From: Myxacorys chilensis ATA2-1-KO14
Lineage (GTDB): Bacteria > Cyanobacteriota > Cyanobacteriia > Leptolyngbyales > Leptolyngbyaceae
DNA length: 64,000 nt
NCBI GenBank assembly: GCA_019359275.1
Contig: JAHHHP010000005.1
Location: forward strand, 62,001 to 126,000
Direction: 5' to 3'
Under the pieces are notes generated by a model. The model searched no databases, was not told the origin of the DNA, and saw only the letters and a program-made list of their open reading frames with translations. Below, one piece after another: positions 55,066 through 64,000 of the stretch. The translations under genes and the position numbers were made by a program. How positions within the stretch are numbered: the first letter of the stretch is position 1; each line of letters begins with the position of its first letter.

Positions 55066-55962
55066 ATGCCTGTTCCTCACCAGGTCAGATCCATTTTCTC
55101 GTTCTTCAAATCGTCAGTTGTTCTCAACGTTGTGATTGCAGGATGTGTTGCGATCGCGCTTGTCGTATTTGCAAAACCTTCACAAGCAATGCAGGCGCAA
55201 GTTAGTCCCAGTAATCCTCAGCTAGGAGATACCATTTCGGTCGTTGTGCAAGCTGAAGGCGCGGCTCCGACAGTCACAATGGGCGCAAAAACCTATCCAG
55301 CGTTTGATATTGGCAACAATCGGTATCGCGCCCTGCTGCCGACGACCCCATTAGATCGTCCGGGAACCCTCGCTCTTAAAGTGAACGCAGGTAGCGACGT
55401 TCAAACACTAAACGTGAAGTTACGGAATCGCTCATTTCCAACTCAGCGAATTTGGCTTCCCCCCGGCAAAGATGGGGATGGCACAGACTTAGAGTTCGAT
55501 CGCGTCGATGCCTTCAAAGCGATCGTCAGTCCGCAGAAGTTTTGGAACGGCAAGTTTGCCCGTCCTAATGTGGGGGAAGTAACGACCGGATATGGCTTGC
55601 GACGCTACTATAACGGTGTTTTTGCCAAAGATTATTATCATCGAGGCGTGGATTATGCAGGCAACTACGGCTCTGCGATCGTTGCCCCAGCAGCAGGACG
55701 GGTGATGTTAATTGGTCGAGAATCGCAAGGTTTCAAAATTCACGGGAACTGCGTTGGCATCGATCATGGGCAAGGCGTTGAAAGCATATTCCTGCACATG
55801 AGCAAAATCAACGTCAAAGAAGGAGATCTCGTTCGAGCCGGACAAACAATCGGTGCGCTGGGTGGCACTGGCGCAGCGACAGGGCCTCACCTCCACTGGG
55901 GATTGTACGTTCAGGGTCAATCCATCGATCCCTCACCCTGGAGAACTCAAAGCGTGGAATAA
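55066..55962 (+). CDS. Exported M23-family peptidase
   Basis: A 298-residue periplasmic peptidoglycan endopeptidase candidate. The signal (VVLNVVIAGCVAIALVVFA, cleavage after SQA) is followed by an immunoglobulin-like domain (about residues 45-125) and the LytM domain. Zinc ligands are in YYHRGVDYAGN, and the last HxH in GPHLHWGLYV; both are intact. Unlike the M23 protein at 42534-44372 it has almost no low-complexity spacer. Confidence 0.92.
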   Translation: MPVPHQVRSIFSFFKSSVVLNVVIAGCVAIALVVFAKPSQAMQAQVSPSNPQLGDTISVVVQAEGAAPTVTMGAKTYPAFDIGNNRYRALLPTTPLDRPGTLALKVNAGSDVQTLNVKLRNRSFPTQRIWLPPGKDGDGTDLEFDRVDAFKAIVSPQKFWNGKFARPNVGEVTTGYGLRRYYNGVFAKDYYHRGVDYAGNYGSAIVAPAAGRVMLIGRESQGFKIHGNCVGIDHGQGVESIFLHMSKINVKEGDLVRAGQTIGALGGTGAATGPHLHWGLYVQGQSIDPSPWRTQSVE

Positions 55963-56364
55963 GCTGCTACTCAGTGCTAGAGAGTGGTTGTGATCGCCTG
56001 TAACAGCTTCAAATCCTCTAGAGAATGTCCGAGAAGAATACTGGCAGCGGAGGCACGATCGCCGATGAAGCAGATGAACGAACGACAGATCCATCTGTTA
56101 CATCCTCTTCATACGTTCTTTAATCCGCTGCCAACCCAGATTTATCTTTCCTCAGAAACTCTCAGTACGAATGAATTATTCCTGAATATTTATATCTTTA
56201 GACGATCCCTGCCTTCCTACCTTAGAAAGATTGTCATATTCTCTGTCCCCCTTAAAGTTTCAATAGGTGAAAAACCGATAGGAGATTCATCGAACATTGC
56301 TCGTAGTTCGCAGCTTGAGTGTGAACTGTGAGTCTTAAGTTATCTTTACTGGGAATTTATTTTT
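55963..56364. other. Intergenic stretch before the rhodanese-like gene
   Basis: About 400 bases. A 115-codon frame (55984-56331) has no family resemblance and is judged spurious. No RNA gene recognised. Confidence 0.4.
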
Positions 56365-56862
56365 ATGGAAAATCCACAAGATCTGATTCAAAAAGCCAAG
56401 GACGCGCTGCCTAACGTTACTCCGACGCCTCCTGATCTTAAAAAAGAATCTTCAGTACACGATTTAAAGTCCCGCTTAGAGTGGGGTGAACCTGCACTCA
56501 CGATTTTAGATGTTCGTCCTCGCGACGCTTACAATGACAGCCATATTTTGGGCGCGATGGAGTTCCCGATGAACGAACTCGTGGACTTGGCAAAAAATAA
56601 CTTTGAGTCCCAGCGTGATCTTTATATATACGGCGCAAATGATGCAGAAACGTCTGAAGCAGCGTCTCAATTGCGTCAGGCTGGCTTCAACAGCGTGGCA
56701 GAACTTAGAGGCGGACTAGAAGCATGGAAAGCGATCGCAGGGCCGACCGAAGGTATTTCCGATTCCCGCACTGATACTCCTCCCCAAGCTTATAACGTTG
56801 CACAAAACGTTGCCTTCCACGCTAAAACTCAAGAGGCTGACTTTAAAGGCGTGAAAGAGTAA
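56365..56862 (+). CDS. Rhodanese-like protein lacking the catalytic Cys
   Basis: A 165-residue protein with one rhodanese domain (ALTILDVRPRDAYNDSHILGA, then LRQAGFNSVAELRGGLEAWK). The active-site loop reads LYIYGANDAETSEAA, so the sulfur-carrying Cys is replaced and the protein should bind rather than transfer sulfur. The N-terminal 35 residues and C-terminal tail are extensions. Its last codons and stop belong to a perfect 16-bp duplication, and a strong terminator follows. Confidence 0.85.
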   Translation: MENPQDLIQKAKDALPNVTPTPPDLKKESSVHDLKSRLEWGEPALTILDVRPRDAYNDSHILGAMEFPMNELVDLAKNNFESQRDLYIYGANDAETSEAASQLRQAGFNSVAELRGGLEAWKAIAGPTEGISDSRTDTPPQAYNVAQNVAFHAKTQEADFKGVKE

Positions 56863-56876
56863 AGGCGTGAAAGAGT
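56845..56876 (+). repeat. Perfect 16-bp tandem duplication across a stop codon
   Basis: AAAGGCGTGAAAGAGT at 56845-56860 is repeated at 56861-56876. The TAA stop of the rhodanese-like gene is formed at the junction. Confidence 0.95.
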
Positions 56877-56944
56877 GATGCCAAAGAATTGGTGTTAAAG
56901 CGATCGCCCGACTTGTATAGATTGTGAACGAGAAGAATTCAATA

Positions 56945-56979
56945 AAGCTTGGCAGTTCTGAAGGACTGCCAAGCTTTTT
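56945..56979 (+). terminator. Terminator of the rhodanese-like gene
   Basis: AAGCTTGGCAGT (56945-56956) pairs perfectly with ACTGCCAAGCTT (56965-56976), followed by TTT. A very stable hairpin, possibly working in both directions. Confidence 0.93.
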
Positions 56980-57030
56980 ATCAGATTTTATGGTTGCAGA
57001 TTACGTAAATTACTCACCACGCGAATCAGT

Positions 57031-57696
57031 ATGTGCGGTCGATTTTCTCTAGCCCAGTCGGCTGAAAGTATTGCAGAAACCTTTCAACTCAGCGCAGTTC
57101 CAGATTGGCAGCCTCGCTACAACATTGCGCCGACGCAAACGATTCCCGCGATCGTTCAAATCCTACAGCAGGATCGGACGTTCAAAACATTGCGTTGGGG
57201 CTTGATCCCGTCTTGGGCCAAAGACGAATCTATTGGGTCAAAACTGATCAACGCCCGAGCAGAAACGATCGCTGAGAAACCGGCCTTTCGCGATGCCTTT
57301 CGGCGGCGACGCTGCCTGATCTTAGCGGATGGCTTCTACGAGTGGAAAACACAATCAGGTCAGAAGCAGCCATTTTATTTTCAATTAGAAAGCCATAAAC
57401 CGTTTGCCTTTGCTGGACTGTGGGAGCAGCGAGGTGCGGCGGGCGGTGAGGTTCTCGAAACCTGTACGATCATTACAACCGATGCCAATTCAAGCTCAGC
57501 AACAATCCATCATCGAATGCCCGTGATTCTCGATCCAGACGAGTACGATCGCTGGCTCGATCCCCGCGTGACTCAAACCGACGAGTTACGATCGCTGCTC
57601 GATCCATACTCAAGCGACCTGAAGATCTATCCAGTCGATCGCGCTGTCAATAGCCCCACTCACGACGCTCCAGACTGCATCCAACAGGTCGCCTAA
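57031..57696 (+). CDS. YedK/HMCES-type abasic-site shield protein
   Basis: A 221-residue SRAP-domain protein. The family's catalytic Cys2 is present (MCGRFSL); it forms a covalent bond with abasic sites in single-stranded DNA to protect them. NIAPTQ, LINARAET, GFYEW and the late HHRMPVIL with the catalytic His are all intact. It is also annotated as SOS response-associated peptidase. No LexA-type operator was seen upstream. Confidence 0.95.
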   Translation: MCGRFSLAQSAESIAETFQLSAVPDWQPRYNIAPTQTIPAIVQILQQDRTFKTLRWGLIPSWAKDESIGSKLINARAETIAEKPAFRDAFRRRRCLILADGFYEWKTQSGQKQPFYFQLESHKPFAFAGLWEQRGAAGGEVLETCTIITTDANSSSATIHHRMPVILDPDEYDRWLDPRVTQTDELRSLLDPYSSDLKIYPVDRAVNSPTHDAPDCIQQVA

Positions 57697-57719
57697 AACC
57701 GCCTCGCGTTCAACAAATC

Positions 57720-58568
57720 TCAAGGCGAGGGCGACTCAACTACTGGCTCTACATAAGGCATATTCTCGGGCAAATTGGCAAACTGAGCATCAGGCGGAAA
57801 TGCCCTTTCTGCGATCGTGCCAGGCTGCCCCATGATATTTGCTTGCTCGTCGTTAAATGCAACCAAAACTCCACCGGCGTTTCCGGCTCGGATGACGAGT
57901 TGTTTATCTGCCGACCACGTTTTCTGGCTCCCCTCCAAGAGGACGCCTTCAAACTCGGTTTTGCCGTCAGCAACGACTCGCACCCATGATTGCTCCGTCA
58001 ATGTAACGCCCAAACGCACTGACTTTTGAACTCCTTTCGGCTGGTTCTTCGCACCCACCTTACTAACACTCAATTGTGCCGGGCTGACCGGACCTAACAT
58101 GACCGATGGAATCGGTCGAAGCGTTTGCAGATCCGCCGTTGCAACTGGAGATTGAGCAGAGCGATTTACCAGGAGCGACAGCCCATTTACGGCAGCAACA
58201 ATCAACACCATGTAGAGCAAATATAAGTGCATCGGGCGCAGTTGCGCTCCCGGCAGACTCCGCCATGATCGTGTAGAACGAAAGGCGGGTAATCCTGAAA
58301 TCGTTGGAAACTCGCTGGCGAACTGAACACCATTTAGCCCGAGCGCATTTGCGTACTGACGCAAGAAGCTATGAATATAGACCGCTTCTGGCAGTTCCTC
58401 TAGCTTGCCTTGCTCAATCGCGCGTAACAGCCGCGGCTGAATTCGAGTTTTGCCAGCAATCTCTTCTAAAGGAATGTCTTTCTGCTGGCGCAGATCGCGA
58501 AGACGCATTCCTAGCTCGGTCAGCCGTTCGGACTGCTCCCGATTGTGCTGGAGAATTTGCCTCTTCAT
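57720..58568 (-). CDS. rodZ: RodZ-like helix-turn-helix membrane protein
   Basis: RodZ links MreB to the cell-wall synthesis machinery. The 282-residue protein has the cytoplasmic HTH_25 domain ([20 protein letters not shown], then [20 protein letters not shown]), one membrane helix ([20 protein letters not shown]) and a periplasmic DUF4115 domain ([20 protein letters not shown]). Its ATG overlaps the rluB stop by 4 bases (ATGA), so the two are one operon. Confidence 0.85.
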   Translation of the reverse strand: MKRQILQHNREQSERLTELGMRLRDLRQQKDIPLEEIAGKTRIQPRLLRAIEQGKLEELPEAVYIHSFLRQYANALGLNGVQFASEFPTISGLPAFRSTRSWRSLPGAQLRPMHLYLLYMVLIVAAVNGLSLLVNRSAQSPVATADLQTLRPIPSVMLGPVSPAQLSVSKVGAKNQPKGVQKSVRLGVTLTEQSWVRVVADGKTEFEGVLLEGSQKTWSADKQLVIRAGNAGGVLVAFNDEQANIMGQPGTIAERAFPPDAQFANLPENMPYVEPVVESPSP

Positions 58569-59365
58569 ACGCTACGCTCCTTCACCTGTGCTGACAACAT
58601 GACGACTTGTGAACCACTATGAGACTTTAAGGGGGACTTTAAAGAAGAAATTTCTGAGGGTTTCAAAAAACGGTACGTTCCGGAGGCAAGAAAAGTGTTA
58701 CCCCGTCGCAAACTGATAGAGCCGATCGCACTTCGATGCAGGCGTCGAACAGGATGCCCTAGCTGCTCTGCAATCCGGCGGATCTGTCGGTTCCTGCCTT
58801 CTCGAAGCACAACGTGCAGCAGGGTTTGAGACTCTGAACGACGAATCACCTTGACTGTAGCAGGCAATGTCTGTCGAGTGTCTAACATAACTCCCTCACG
58901 CCATTGCCGCAAGACCGACTCCGAGGGAAACCCTTCTACCCAAACTTCATAGGTTTTAGCCACGTGATGGCGAGGATGAGTCAGATAGTTGGTCAATTCG
59001 CCATCGTTTGTTAAGAGCAAGGCTCCGGTCGATTCTACATCTAAACGACCAACGGGATGAAGTCCTTGGTGATACCGAAGTTCGGGAGGCAGCAGATCTA
59101 ATACGGTGGAGCGTTTTTGCGGGTCAGTGCAGGTCGATACTACGCCAACAGGCTTGTTGAGCAGCAGATATAGTCGAGCCGGACGCGCCTCAACCTGCAC
59201 CCGTTTGCCATCCACTTCAACTAGGTCGTGAGTCGGATCGGCTTTTTGCCCAAGCTCTGCGATCGCGCCGTTAAGCCGGACTCGCCCCGCCACGATCATC
59301 TCTTCCGCTTGTCGGCGGGAGGCGATGCCCCATTGGGAAAGAAGCTTTTGCACCCGTTCTTGCAT
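58565..59365 (-). CDS. rluB: RsuA/RluB-family rRNA pseudouridine synthase
   Basis: A 266-residue enzyme with an N-terminal S4 RNA-binding domain ([20 protein letters not shown]) and a catalytic domain with the Asp in [20 protein letters not shown]. Later motifs are [19 protein letters not shown] and the Arg-rich [11 protein letters not shown]. It modifies a uridine in 16S or 23S rRNA; RluB is the likelier member. ATG 59365 is chosen because the S4 domain begins there. It is upstream of rodZ in the same operon. Confidence 0.88.
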   Translation of the reverse strand: MQERVQKLLSQWGIASRRQAEEMIVAGRVRLNGAIAELGQKADPTHDLVEVDGKRVQVEARPARLYLLLNKPVGVVSTCTDPQKRSTVLDLLPPELRYHQGLHPVGRLDVESTGALLLTNDGELTNYLTHPRHHVAKTYEVWVEGFPSESVLRQWREGVMLDTRQTLPATVKVIRRSESQTLLHVVLREGRNRQIRRIAEQLGHPVRRLHRSAIGSISLRRGNTFLASGTYRFLKPSEISSLKSPLKSHSGSQVVMLSAQVKERSV

Positions 59366-59626
59366 ACAAACTCGATGGCGGAACCTGTGGAACTGCTGGA
59401 TCTCTATCAACCACTTACCTACATTCAAACTACGGAAGCAGCACCTGTATAAATACTAGTATGTATAAATATTACACGATCATGGATTCCGTTAAATAGC
59501 GTAAACTGCCTGCGTAGATGCGCTAAAAGTTCACAAATTGCAGTGGGGGTGTGCTGTCTAGCGTACAGGGAGATGCTTGAGTGGAGCACCTAAAACTAGT
59601 TTGATTTCAAATTCAAATCTTCTATG

Positions 59627-60934
59627 TCAGTTTAATAACGAAGAATGACTTAAAGGAAGAACAACTTGCAGCCAGGCCCCTCCCGTCTCAGGGTGGTTTC
59701 TAGCGTAAACAGTGCCGTGGTGAGCTTCAACAATCTGCCGAACGATCGCCAGTCCTAACCCACTACCACTACTCGGCTGAATCGAAGTCGCGGTAGAATC
59801 CCGCGATCGCTCCAGCCGCGATCTCGAGGGATCAGCCCGGTAAAAGCGATCAAACACGTGAGATAACGCTTGCCTGGGAAATCCTTGTCCGTGATCGATG
59901 ACATCGATTCTCAGCCACATTTTCTCGTCGGTGTCATCCGTTTGAAGATGAACGTGAATCGGCTGCTGAATCGGACTGTACTTGATGCCGTTATCAAAAA
60001 GGTTGAGAAACACACGATGCAGTCGCGCCTCATCAGCGTTCACGATGGCCGACTCTAGACCTGTATGCTCTAAGTGTAGCTGTTTTTCAGTCGCTAGAGG
60101 TTCAAGACTATTCCACGCCGCATAGATCAGCGAGGTTACATTTACTTTTTTCAGGCGAAGTTGCTGAGTTGGATTCATCTCTAGCTGCCCTAAATCCAAC
60201 AACTCTTGCACAAGCATACTGAGCCGAACTGTCTCATTTAGCAGCCGATCAACCCAATCGCGTAGGGGTAACTCTAGCCGAGATTGCAGCGTTTCTGCCA
60301 CCAAACGAATGGAGGTCAGCGGCGTTTTTAGTTCGTGAGCGACATCCGATGCCCAGCGATCGCGCTGTTGAGTCAACGTAAAGGCTTCTTGTCGGTTTTC
60401 TAAAAACACACCGACCGCCCCATCAAAGAGAGGAATTGCTGATCCTCGAATCGGGGTTGTTCGGGGATCAGTCACATTTTCGGTATCGACGGCTGCTGGG
60501 TAGAATAGCCAGTCGCGCTGCCGGGGTTGCTGCGAATTCCGAGTTTTTTCGATCAGCGAATCGAGTTCATACGATCGCACTAATTCCAGCAGCAGTCGTG
60601 GAGGGTGTTGAACTCCAAACTGAATGCTCAGCAGCTGACACGCTTGGGGGTTACACCAAATCAGTTGATTTTCTTCATCGACCTGAATGTAGCCAATCGG
60701 TGCCGCGTTAACAATTTGTTTCCACGTTTCGATTACGTGCTCTAGATCGTGATTGATCTCCTGGTGATGCGCGATCGCAAGGGTCAGTTGTGATGTCAGC
60801 GAAATTCCCACCCCTGCCTGATCCGTGCTGAGAGCATGAGTTAGCTGCTTTAGCCGAGAACTCAACCGCATTCGGTAAATCAGCAATGCAGCACCACCGA
60901 TCGCCAGTCCAAGCAGAAACCACAAAAAGCTCAC
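59627..60934 (-). CDS. sphS: Phosphate-sensing histidine kinase, SphS type
   Basis: A 435-residue kinase. The N-terminal hydrophobic stretch (FLWFLLGLAIGGAALLIY) is like that of SphS, needed for its localisation and activity. A PAS domain (NAAPIGYIQVDEENQLIWCN) precedes the kinase core: H-box VAHELKTPLTSIRLV, N-box FLNLFDNGIKYSP, DHGQGF and GSGLGLAIV. SphS activates SphR under phosphate limitation. The start is GTG. It follows the SphR gene by 171 bases on the same strand. Confidence 0.85.
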   Translation of the reverse strand: MSFLWFLLGLAIGGAALLIYRMRLSSRLKQLTHALSTDQAGVGISLTSQLTLAIAHHQEINHDLEHVIETWKQIVNAAPIGYIQVDEENQLIWCNPQACQLLSIQFGVQHPPRLLLELVRSYELDSLIEKTRNSQQPRQRDWLFYPAAVDTENVTDPRTTPIRGSAIPLFDGAVGVFLENRQEAFTLTQQRDRWASDVAHELKTPLTSIRLVAETLQSRLELPLRDWVDRLLNETVRLSMLVQELLDLGQLEMNPTQQLRLKKVNVTSLIYAAWNSLEPLATEKQLHLEHTGLESAIVNADEARLHRVFLNLFDNGIKYSPIQQPIHVHLQTDDTDEKMWLRIDVIDHGQGFPRQALSHVFDRFYRADPSRSRLERSRDSTATSIQPSSGSGLGLAIVRQIVEAHHGTVYARNHPETGGAWLQVVLPLSHSSLLN

Positions 60935-61105
60935 AACATAATTCTAGAGAAAAAGGGGCGCGTCGCCAGTGCATCCAAACTAGCTTGCACTAGCCATAGT
61001 AATGACTACAGCCATTATTTACAACCCTAACGGATTATTCTAATTCCGAAGAGCGGCAGAATATAGAGCGCTAGATGTAAATCCTCTGAATCAATGACCC
61101 AGAAG

Positions 61106-61873
61106 TTAGCCAAATCGGTAGCCGAACCCCCGGACAGTAACTAAATATTCAGGATTACTCGGATCGCGCTCTAGCTTTTCTCGTAGCCAACGAATATGAA
61201 CGTCAACCGTTTTACTTTCTCCAATAAAGTCAGGTCCCCAAATTCGTTCTAGAAGCTGATCTCGTGACCAAACTCGTTTGGGATGCGTCATGAATAGCTC
61301 CAGCAGCTTAAATTCTTTTGGAGAGAAGTTGACGAGATCGCCCCGCACAGTGACACGGCATTCTTCAGGATAGAGCGTGATGCCTTGATATTGTAGAGTC
61401 AAGGACTTGGGTGTAGTCTGAAACTGCTGATGCCGACGCAGCAAGGCCCGACAGCGAGCCACAAGTTCTCGCATTCCAAACGGCTTCGTGAGATAGTCAT
61501 CTGCCCCGACTTCTAAGCCTACAACGCGATCAGTTTCGCTACCTTTGGCACTCAGGATCAAAATCGGAACGCTATTTCCCTCGCGCCGCATCAGCCGACA
61601 GAGATCCAAACCATTTACATATGGCAACATCAAGTCGAGAATGATGAGATCAATGACAACTCCGGGAGCAGCGCTAGACGGCTTTCCTGGCGAAGCTTGC
61701 AGCAAATCTAGTGCTTGGCGACCATTGGACGCAGCGGTTACATCGTACCCTTCTTCTGTCAGCGCGAGGGCGATGGTTTCTCGAATCAAATCTTCGTCTT
61801 CAACCACTAAAATGTGTCCAAGGGTGGACTTAAACTGAGCGGTCGTACCTTCTGCAATCAAGGTGGGTGGCAT
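61106..61873 (-). CDS. sphR: Phosphate-regulon response regulator, SphR type
   Basis: A 255-residue PhoB/OmpR-type regulator. Receiver motifs are intact (ILVVEDEDLI, phospho-Asp in IILDLMLPYVNGLDLC, YLTKPFGMREL), followed by the winged helix (SPKEFKLLELFM, TVDVHIRWLREKLE, VRGFGYRFG). It comes before the SphS-type kinase, so the pair is probably the phosphate system acting on the Pho box at 29561-29601. It closely resembles the second regulator at 24309-25058. Confidence 0.87.
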   Translation of the reverse strand: MPPTLIAEGTTAQFKSTLGHILVVEDEDLIRETIALALTEEGYDVTAASNGRQALDLLQASPGKPSSAAPGVVIDLIILDLMLPYVNGLDLCRLMRREGNSVPILILSAKGSETDRVVGLEVGADDYLTKPFGMRELVARCRALLRRHQQFQTTPKSLTLQYQGITLYPEECRVTVRGDLVNFSPKEFKLLELFMTHPKRVWSRDQLLERIWGPDFIGESKTVDVHIRWLREKLERDPSNPEYLVTVRGFGYRFG

Positions 61874-62002
61874 AACTAACGATTCAAGACAACTGTGCAG
61901 ATACCGAAATAGCTGTGTCGGGGCAATTCTACCATTGTTTAGAATTTCAGTGCGGATCGATACACTCTCTTTTAATACAGTGCTATTTATATGAGGTTTG
62001 GG

Positions 62003-62959
62003 TTAGAAAATTAGCAGCCACAGTGGAATAGTCAGCAAAATGCTAACCGTACTGAGGGCAATACAACTCGCTGCAAGGTCGCGATCGAGATTGTATTCTT
62101 CTGCCAAAATTAAGCTTGCAAAAGCGCTGGGCGTGCCTGCCATTAAGATTAACGAAAGTCTAATATCTCCTGACAGTCCTAGGAGGGTTGTACCAATGCC
62201 GACCAAGGCAGGTAGAACCAACACTTTGAGAAAGACAGGAATGGCAGCAACTGTTAAGCTACTCAATCCTTGGAGTTGACCCAGACGCATGCCCATCAAA
62301 ACAAACGAAGTGGGGATTACAAACAGCAACGCCGAGTCTGCGATCGCGCTTCCCCACGGCGCAAACTCGACCGATTGCGTCAAATAACCCGCTGCAAATG
62401 CCCACAGAGTCGGCACCGTCATTATGTCCCGTAGCAGCATCCACCAATGATTTGGCTGCTCAGATCTCCCATAGTAACTAGCCAACAAAACTCCAACACC
62501 GTAGGTTCCCACTAAGTTTTGCGTGACGCTAAACAGCACCGCCCAACTCATATCTCCTGCTTGTAGCAAAGTTGGGATAATGCCTAGCCCTATAAACCCA
62601 GTATTACCCAGCATAGAGGCAATCACAAAGGTTCCTTGGTGAGGGCTGTCAAGGGGCGGGATGGGAGGCATCCATACGTCTAACCTGCTCTGTTTTAGAG
62701 CAATTAAGCCTTGTAGAATAAGCCATGCTAAAACAATGCCAACGCCGAGGGTGGCAATCGTTACCACCGGAGCCAAACTGAGGGTTGGATCAAAATGCGT
62801 ATGCCGCGCCAACCCAAAAAGCTGCCAAGGCACACCGACCCAATAGAGACTCCGACCCAGCAAGCGAGGAAACGTTTGAGGCAAAAACCGAAGCGCGATC
62901 GCTCCCAATCCTGTCCATAGGATCAAAGGAGTATAAGCATGCAAAAGAACTTCAATCAT
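62003..62959 (-). CDS. AEC-family membrane transporter
   Basis: A protein of about 318 residues with around ten hydrophobic helices and the auxin efflux carrier / malate permease family layout (ASMLGNTGFIGLGIIPTLL, LVGTYGVGVLLASYYG, SFVLMGMRLGQLQG). The family exports organic acids or amino-acid-derived compounds; the substrate is not predictable. ATG 62959 is preferred to an upstream TTG. Single gene. Confidence 0.88.
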   Translation of the reverse strand: MIEVLLHAYTPLILWTGLGAIALRFLPQTFPRLLGRSLYWVGVPWQLFGLARHTHFDPTLSLAPVVTIATLGVGIVLAWLILQGLIALKQSRLDVWMPPIPPLDSPHQGTFVIASMLGNTGFIGLGIIPTLLQAGDMSWAVLFSVTQNLVGTYGVGVLLASYYGRSEQPNHWWMLLRDIMTVPTLWAFAAGYLTQSVEFAPWGSAIADSALLFVIPTSFVLMGMRLGQLQGLSSLTVAAIPVFLKVLVLPALVGIGTTLLGLSGDIRLSLILMAGTPSAFASLILAEEYNLDRDLAASCIALSTVSILLTIPLWLLIF

Positions 62960-63064
62960 GCCCACTGCACCGGGCGATACTGTCAAACAATCTTAGCGGA
63001 ATCAAGCCCTCCTGTCTCACAGCATTGTGCAGATGAAGGGTGCAGAGGCACGTTCTCTCAATCA

Positions 63065-64000
63065 CTATTTCCAGTCTTTGATCCGCCACTGATTATCTTG
63101 ACGCACCATCGTATATTGCACTTGCATGTCGCGATCGTTCTGTGTGTCAGACGGTTGCGCTCCTTGGAAGTATTTTCTAATTTCGGTGACCGTTGCGCTT
63201 ACGATCGCTTGGTTCGGATCGGTCTGGCTCACATCTACGCTATCGATTTTGAGCGAGTGTTCATACTGAATGGCTAAGTTGTCTCGTTTCGCCTCTTCTG
63301 AGTAACGCTGCCACTCGGTTAGCTTCGGCTCAGCTAAAATTTGAGCCAGCTTTTCAGGGGAGTGCGTCTGTCCCATTGCCGCTTGCTTAGCGCTATACCA
63401 AGCATCGAGAACCGCTTGCGCGGTTGTTTGGTTCATCTCTCCCGAAATCGAGGCTGCTTCAGATGCGTCCGGCAAGGGAACAACAGGCTGATCGAGTTGT
63501 ACTAACAGCGGCTCACTTGCAGGACTCGTGCTACTTCCTATTAGCGATCGGACAGATTTAATCAAAATAAATCCTAGCAACCCTGCCGCCGCCACTCCTA
63601 GCAGCAAAATCGGCAGACGGTTACGCAATGTTGATCCCTCTCCTCGACGGGAAGGAACCGCGTCTGCCTGAGCACCATTACGATTAGCTTTACCAGGCTC
63701 CGAAGCATCTCCTCCCCGCGATCGTCGAAGCGAAGGATTGCGCCCAGCTGGAGATTTTGCTTCTTGCAAACTGCCTTCTGACGACCGATTGGCAAAGCGC
63801 TCTGCAGGCGACAACGTAGCTACAGTAGACCCTGTAGCCGAGGTTAGAGTTGCCGTTGCCGCCCGAGAACCGAATTGCTCAACCGACACGGCCCCAGTTG
63901 AGCGGCCATTACGAGTCGCAATTTTAGAGTCCTGAGTGGCTTCTCCTTGGCGACGGTTCCAACTCTGAGTGAGCGACCAATCGTGTCGGCTTTCGGCTTC
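63065..64000 (-). CDS. zipN: ZipN/Ftn2 (ARC6)-like division protein, C-terminal part
   Basis: The frame is open through the right edge of the window, so the N-terminal part is missing. The visible part has a low-complexity cytosolic linker, one membrane helix (LPILLLGVAAAGLLGFILI) and a C-terminal IMS domain (VLDAWYSAKQAAMGQTH to QDNQWRIKDWK). This layout fits cyanobacterial ZipN/Ftn2, relative of chloroplast ARC6 and anchor of FtsZ at the division site. CDP1-like proteins share the domain, so the name is probable rather than certain without the J-like N-terminus. Confidence 0.75.
   Translation of the reverse strand, partial: EAESRHDWSLTQSWNRRQGEATQDSKIATRNGRSTGAVSVEQFGSRAATATLTSATGSTVATLSPAERFANRSSEGSLQEAKSPAGRNPSLRRSRGGDASEPGKANRNGAQADAVPSRRGEGSTLRNRLPILLLGVAAAGLLGFILIKSVRSLIGSSTSPASEPLLVQLDQPVVPLPDASEAASISGEMNQTTAQAVLDAWYSAKQAAMGQTHSPEKLAQILAEPKLTEWQRYSEEAKRDNLAIQYEHSLKIDSVDVSQTDPNQAIVSATVTEIRKYFQGAQPSDTQNDRDMQVQYTMVRQDNQWRIKDWK

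Noticed and set aside
55984..56331. 115-codon open frame
   Set aside because: No family resemblance, no ribosome-binding site, composition like the surrounding spacer.
1..64000. tRNA, rRNA or a replication origin
   Set aside because: No cloverleaf-like segment with a TTCGA-type loop and acceptor pairing, no rRNA sequence and no DnaA-box cluster were noticed by eye; a tRNA scan would be needed to exclude all.

Overview
The window is cyanobacterial chromosome. The HIP1 octamer GCGATCGC and its core recur throughout genes and spacers. Many genes belong to families that are wholly or mainly cyanobacterial: cyanoexosortase A with its partner protein, SphS/SphR-type phosphate regulators, a multi-GAF histidine kinase, a Dps with the cyanobacterial histidine substitution, a CIA30-like protein, a three-domain ribosomal protein S1, and the C-terminal part of a ZipN/Ftn2-like division protein. 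A filamentous Leptolyngbya-type organism would fit, but that is inference. No rRNA, tRNA, CRISPR array, prophage or complete insertion sequence was found.

Layout. 1-7 kb: tail of an MprF-like protein, rpsA with a hairpin-rich leader, hflX overlapping a decayed 2OG-Fe(II) oxygenase, an exported ComJ-like protein, then grxC and gshB (glutathione redox and synthesis). 7-14 kb: CHASE2-PAS-GGDEF cyclase, glutathione S-transferase, exported S9 peptidase, unknown membrane protein, small exported protein. 14-24 kb: trmFO, large GAF kinase, CIA30-like protein, alpha/beta hydrolase, dpsA, IS1-type InsA remnant, tpiA. 24-32 kb: SphR-like regulator, pstSCAB behind a clear Pho box and with an internal attenuator, then a TonB-like protein facing exbB-exbD. 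32-39 kb: ribbon-helix-helix protein, cyanoexosortase A pair, glycosyltransferase, and a duplicated, rearranged segment holding an intact and a broken aldose-epimerase-like gene around a DUF1622/HPP pair. 39-50 kb: response-regulator/PAS/kinase, Trm1 apparently starting at ATT, M23 peptidase, M20 amidohydrolase, small HTH regulator, glycogen phosphorylase. 50-57 kb: DUF5615/DUF433 toxin-antitoxin-like pair, SMI1/KNR4 protein, mtnP, WbuC-like cupin, exported methyltransferase, a 42-bp tandem array, second M23 peptidase, rhodanese-like protein. 57-64 kb: YedK/HMCES-like protein, rluB-rodZ, sphR-sphS, AEC transporter, ZipN/Ftn2-like C-terminus.

Functional threads. Phosphate: the Pho box and pstSCAB, the co-oriented SphR paralogue, and the sphR-sphS pair 34 kb away probably form one regulatory theme. 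Envelope: TonB/ExbBD, exosortase, two M23 peptidases, RodZ and the division protein.

The least ordinary features are the in-phase 42-bp array (53706-53957) whose translation is a 14-residue Cys-rich repeat; one small palindromic element inserted in frame in two different genes (36236-36285 and 52928-52962); a Trm1 reading frame with no ATG/GTG/TTG start but a perfect Shine-Dalgarno before ATT; and several short tandem duplications lying across start or stop codons.
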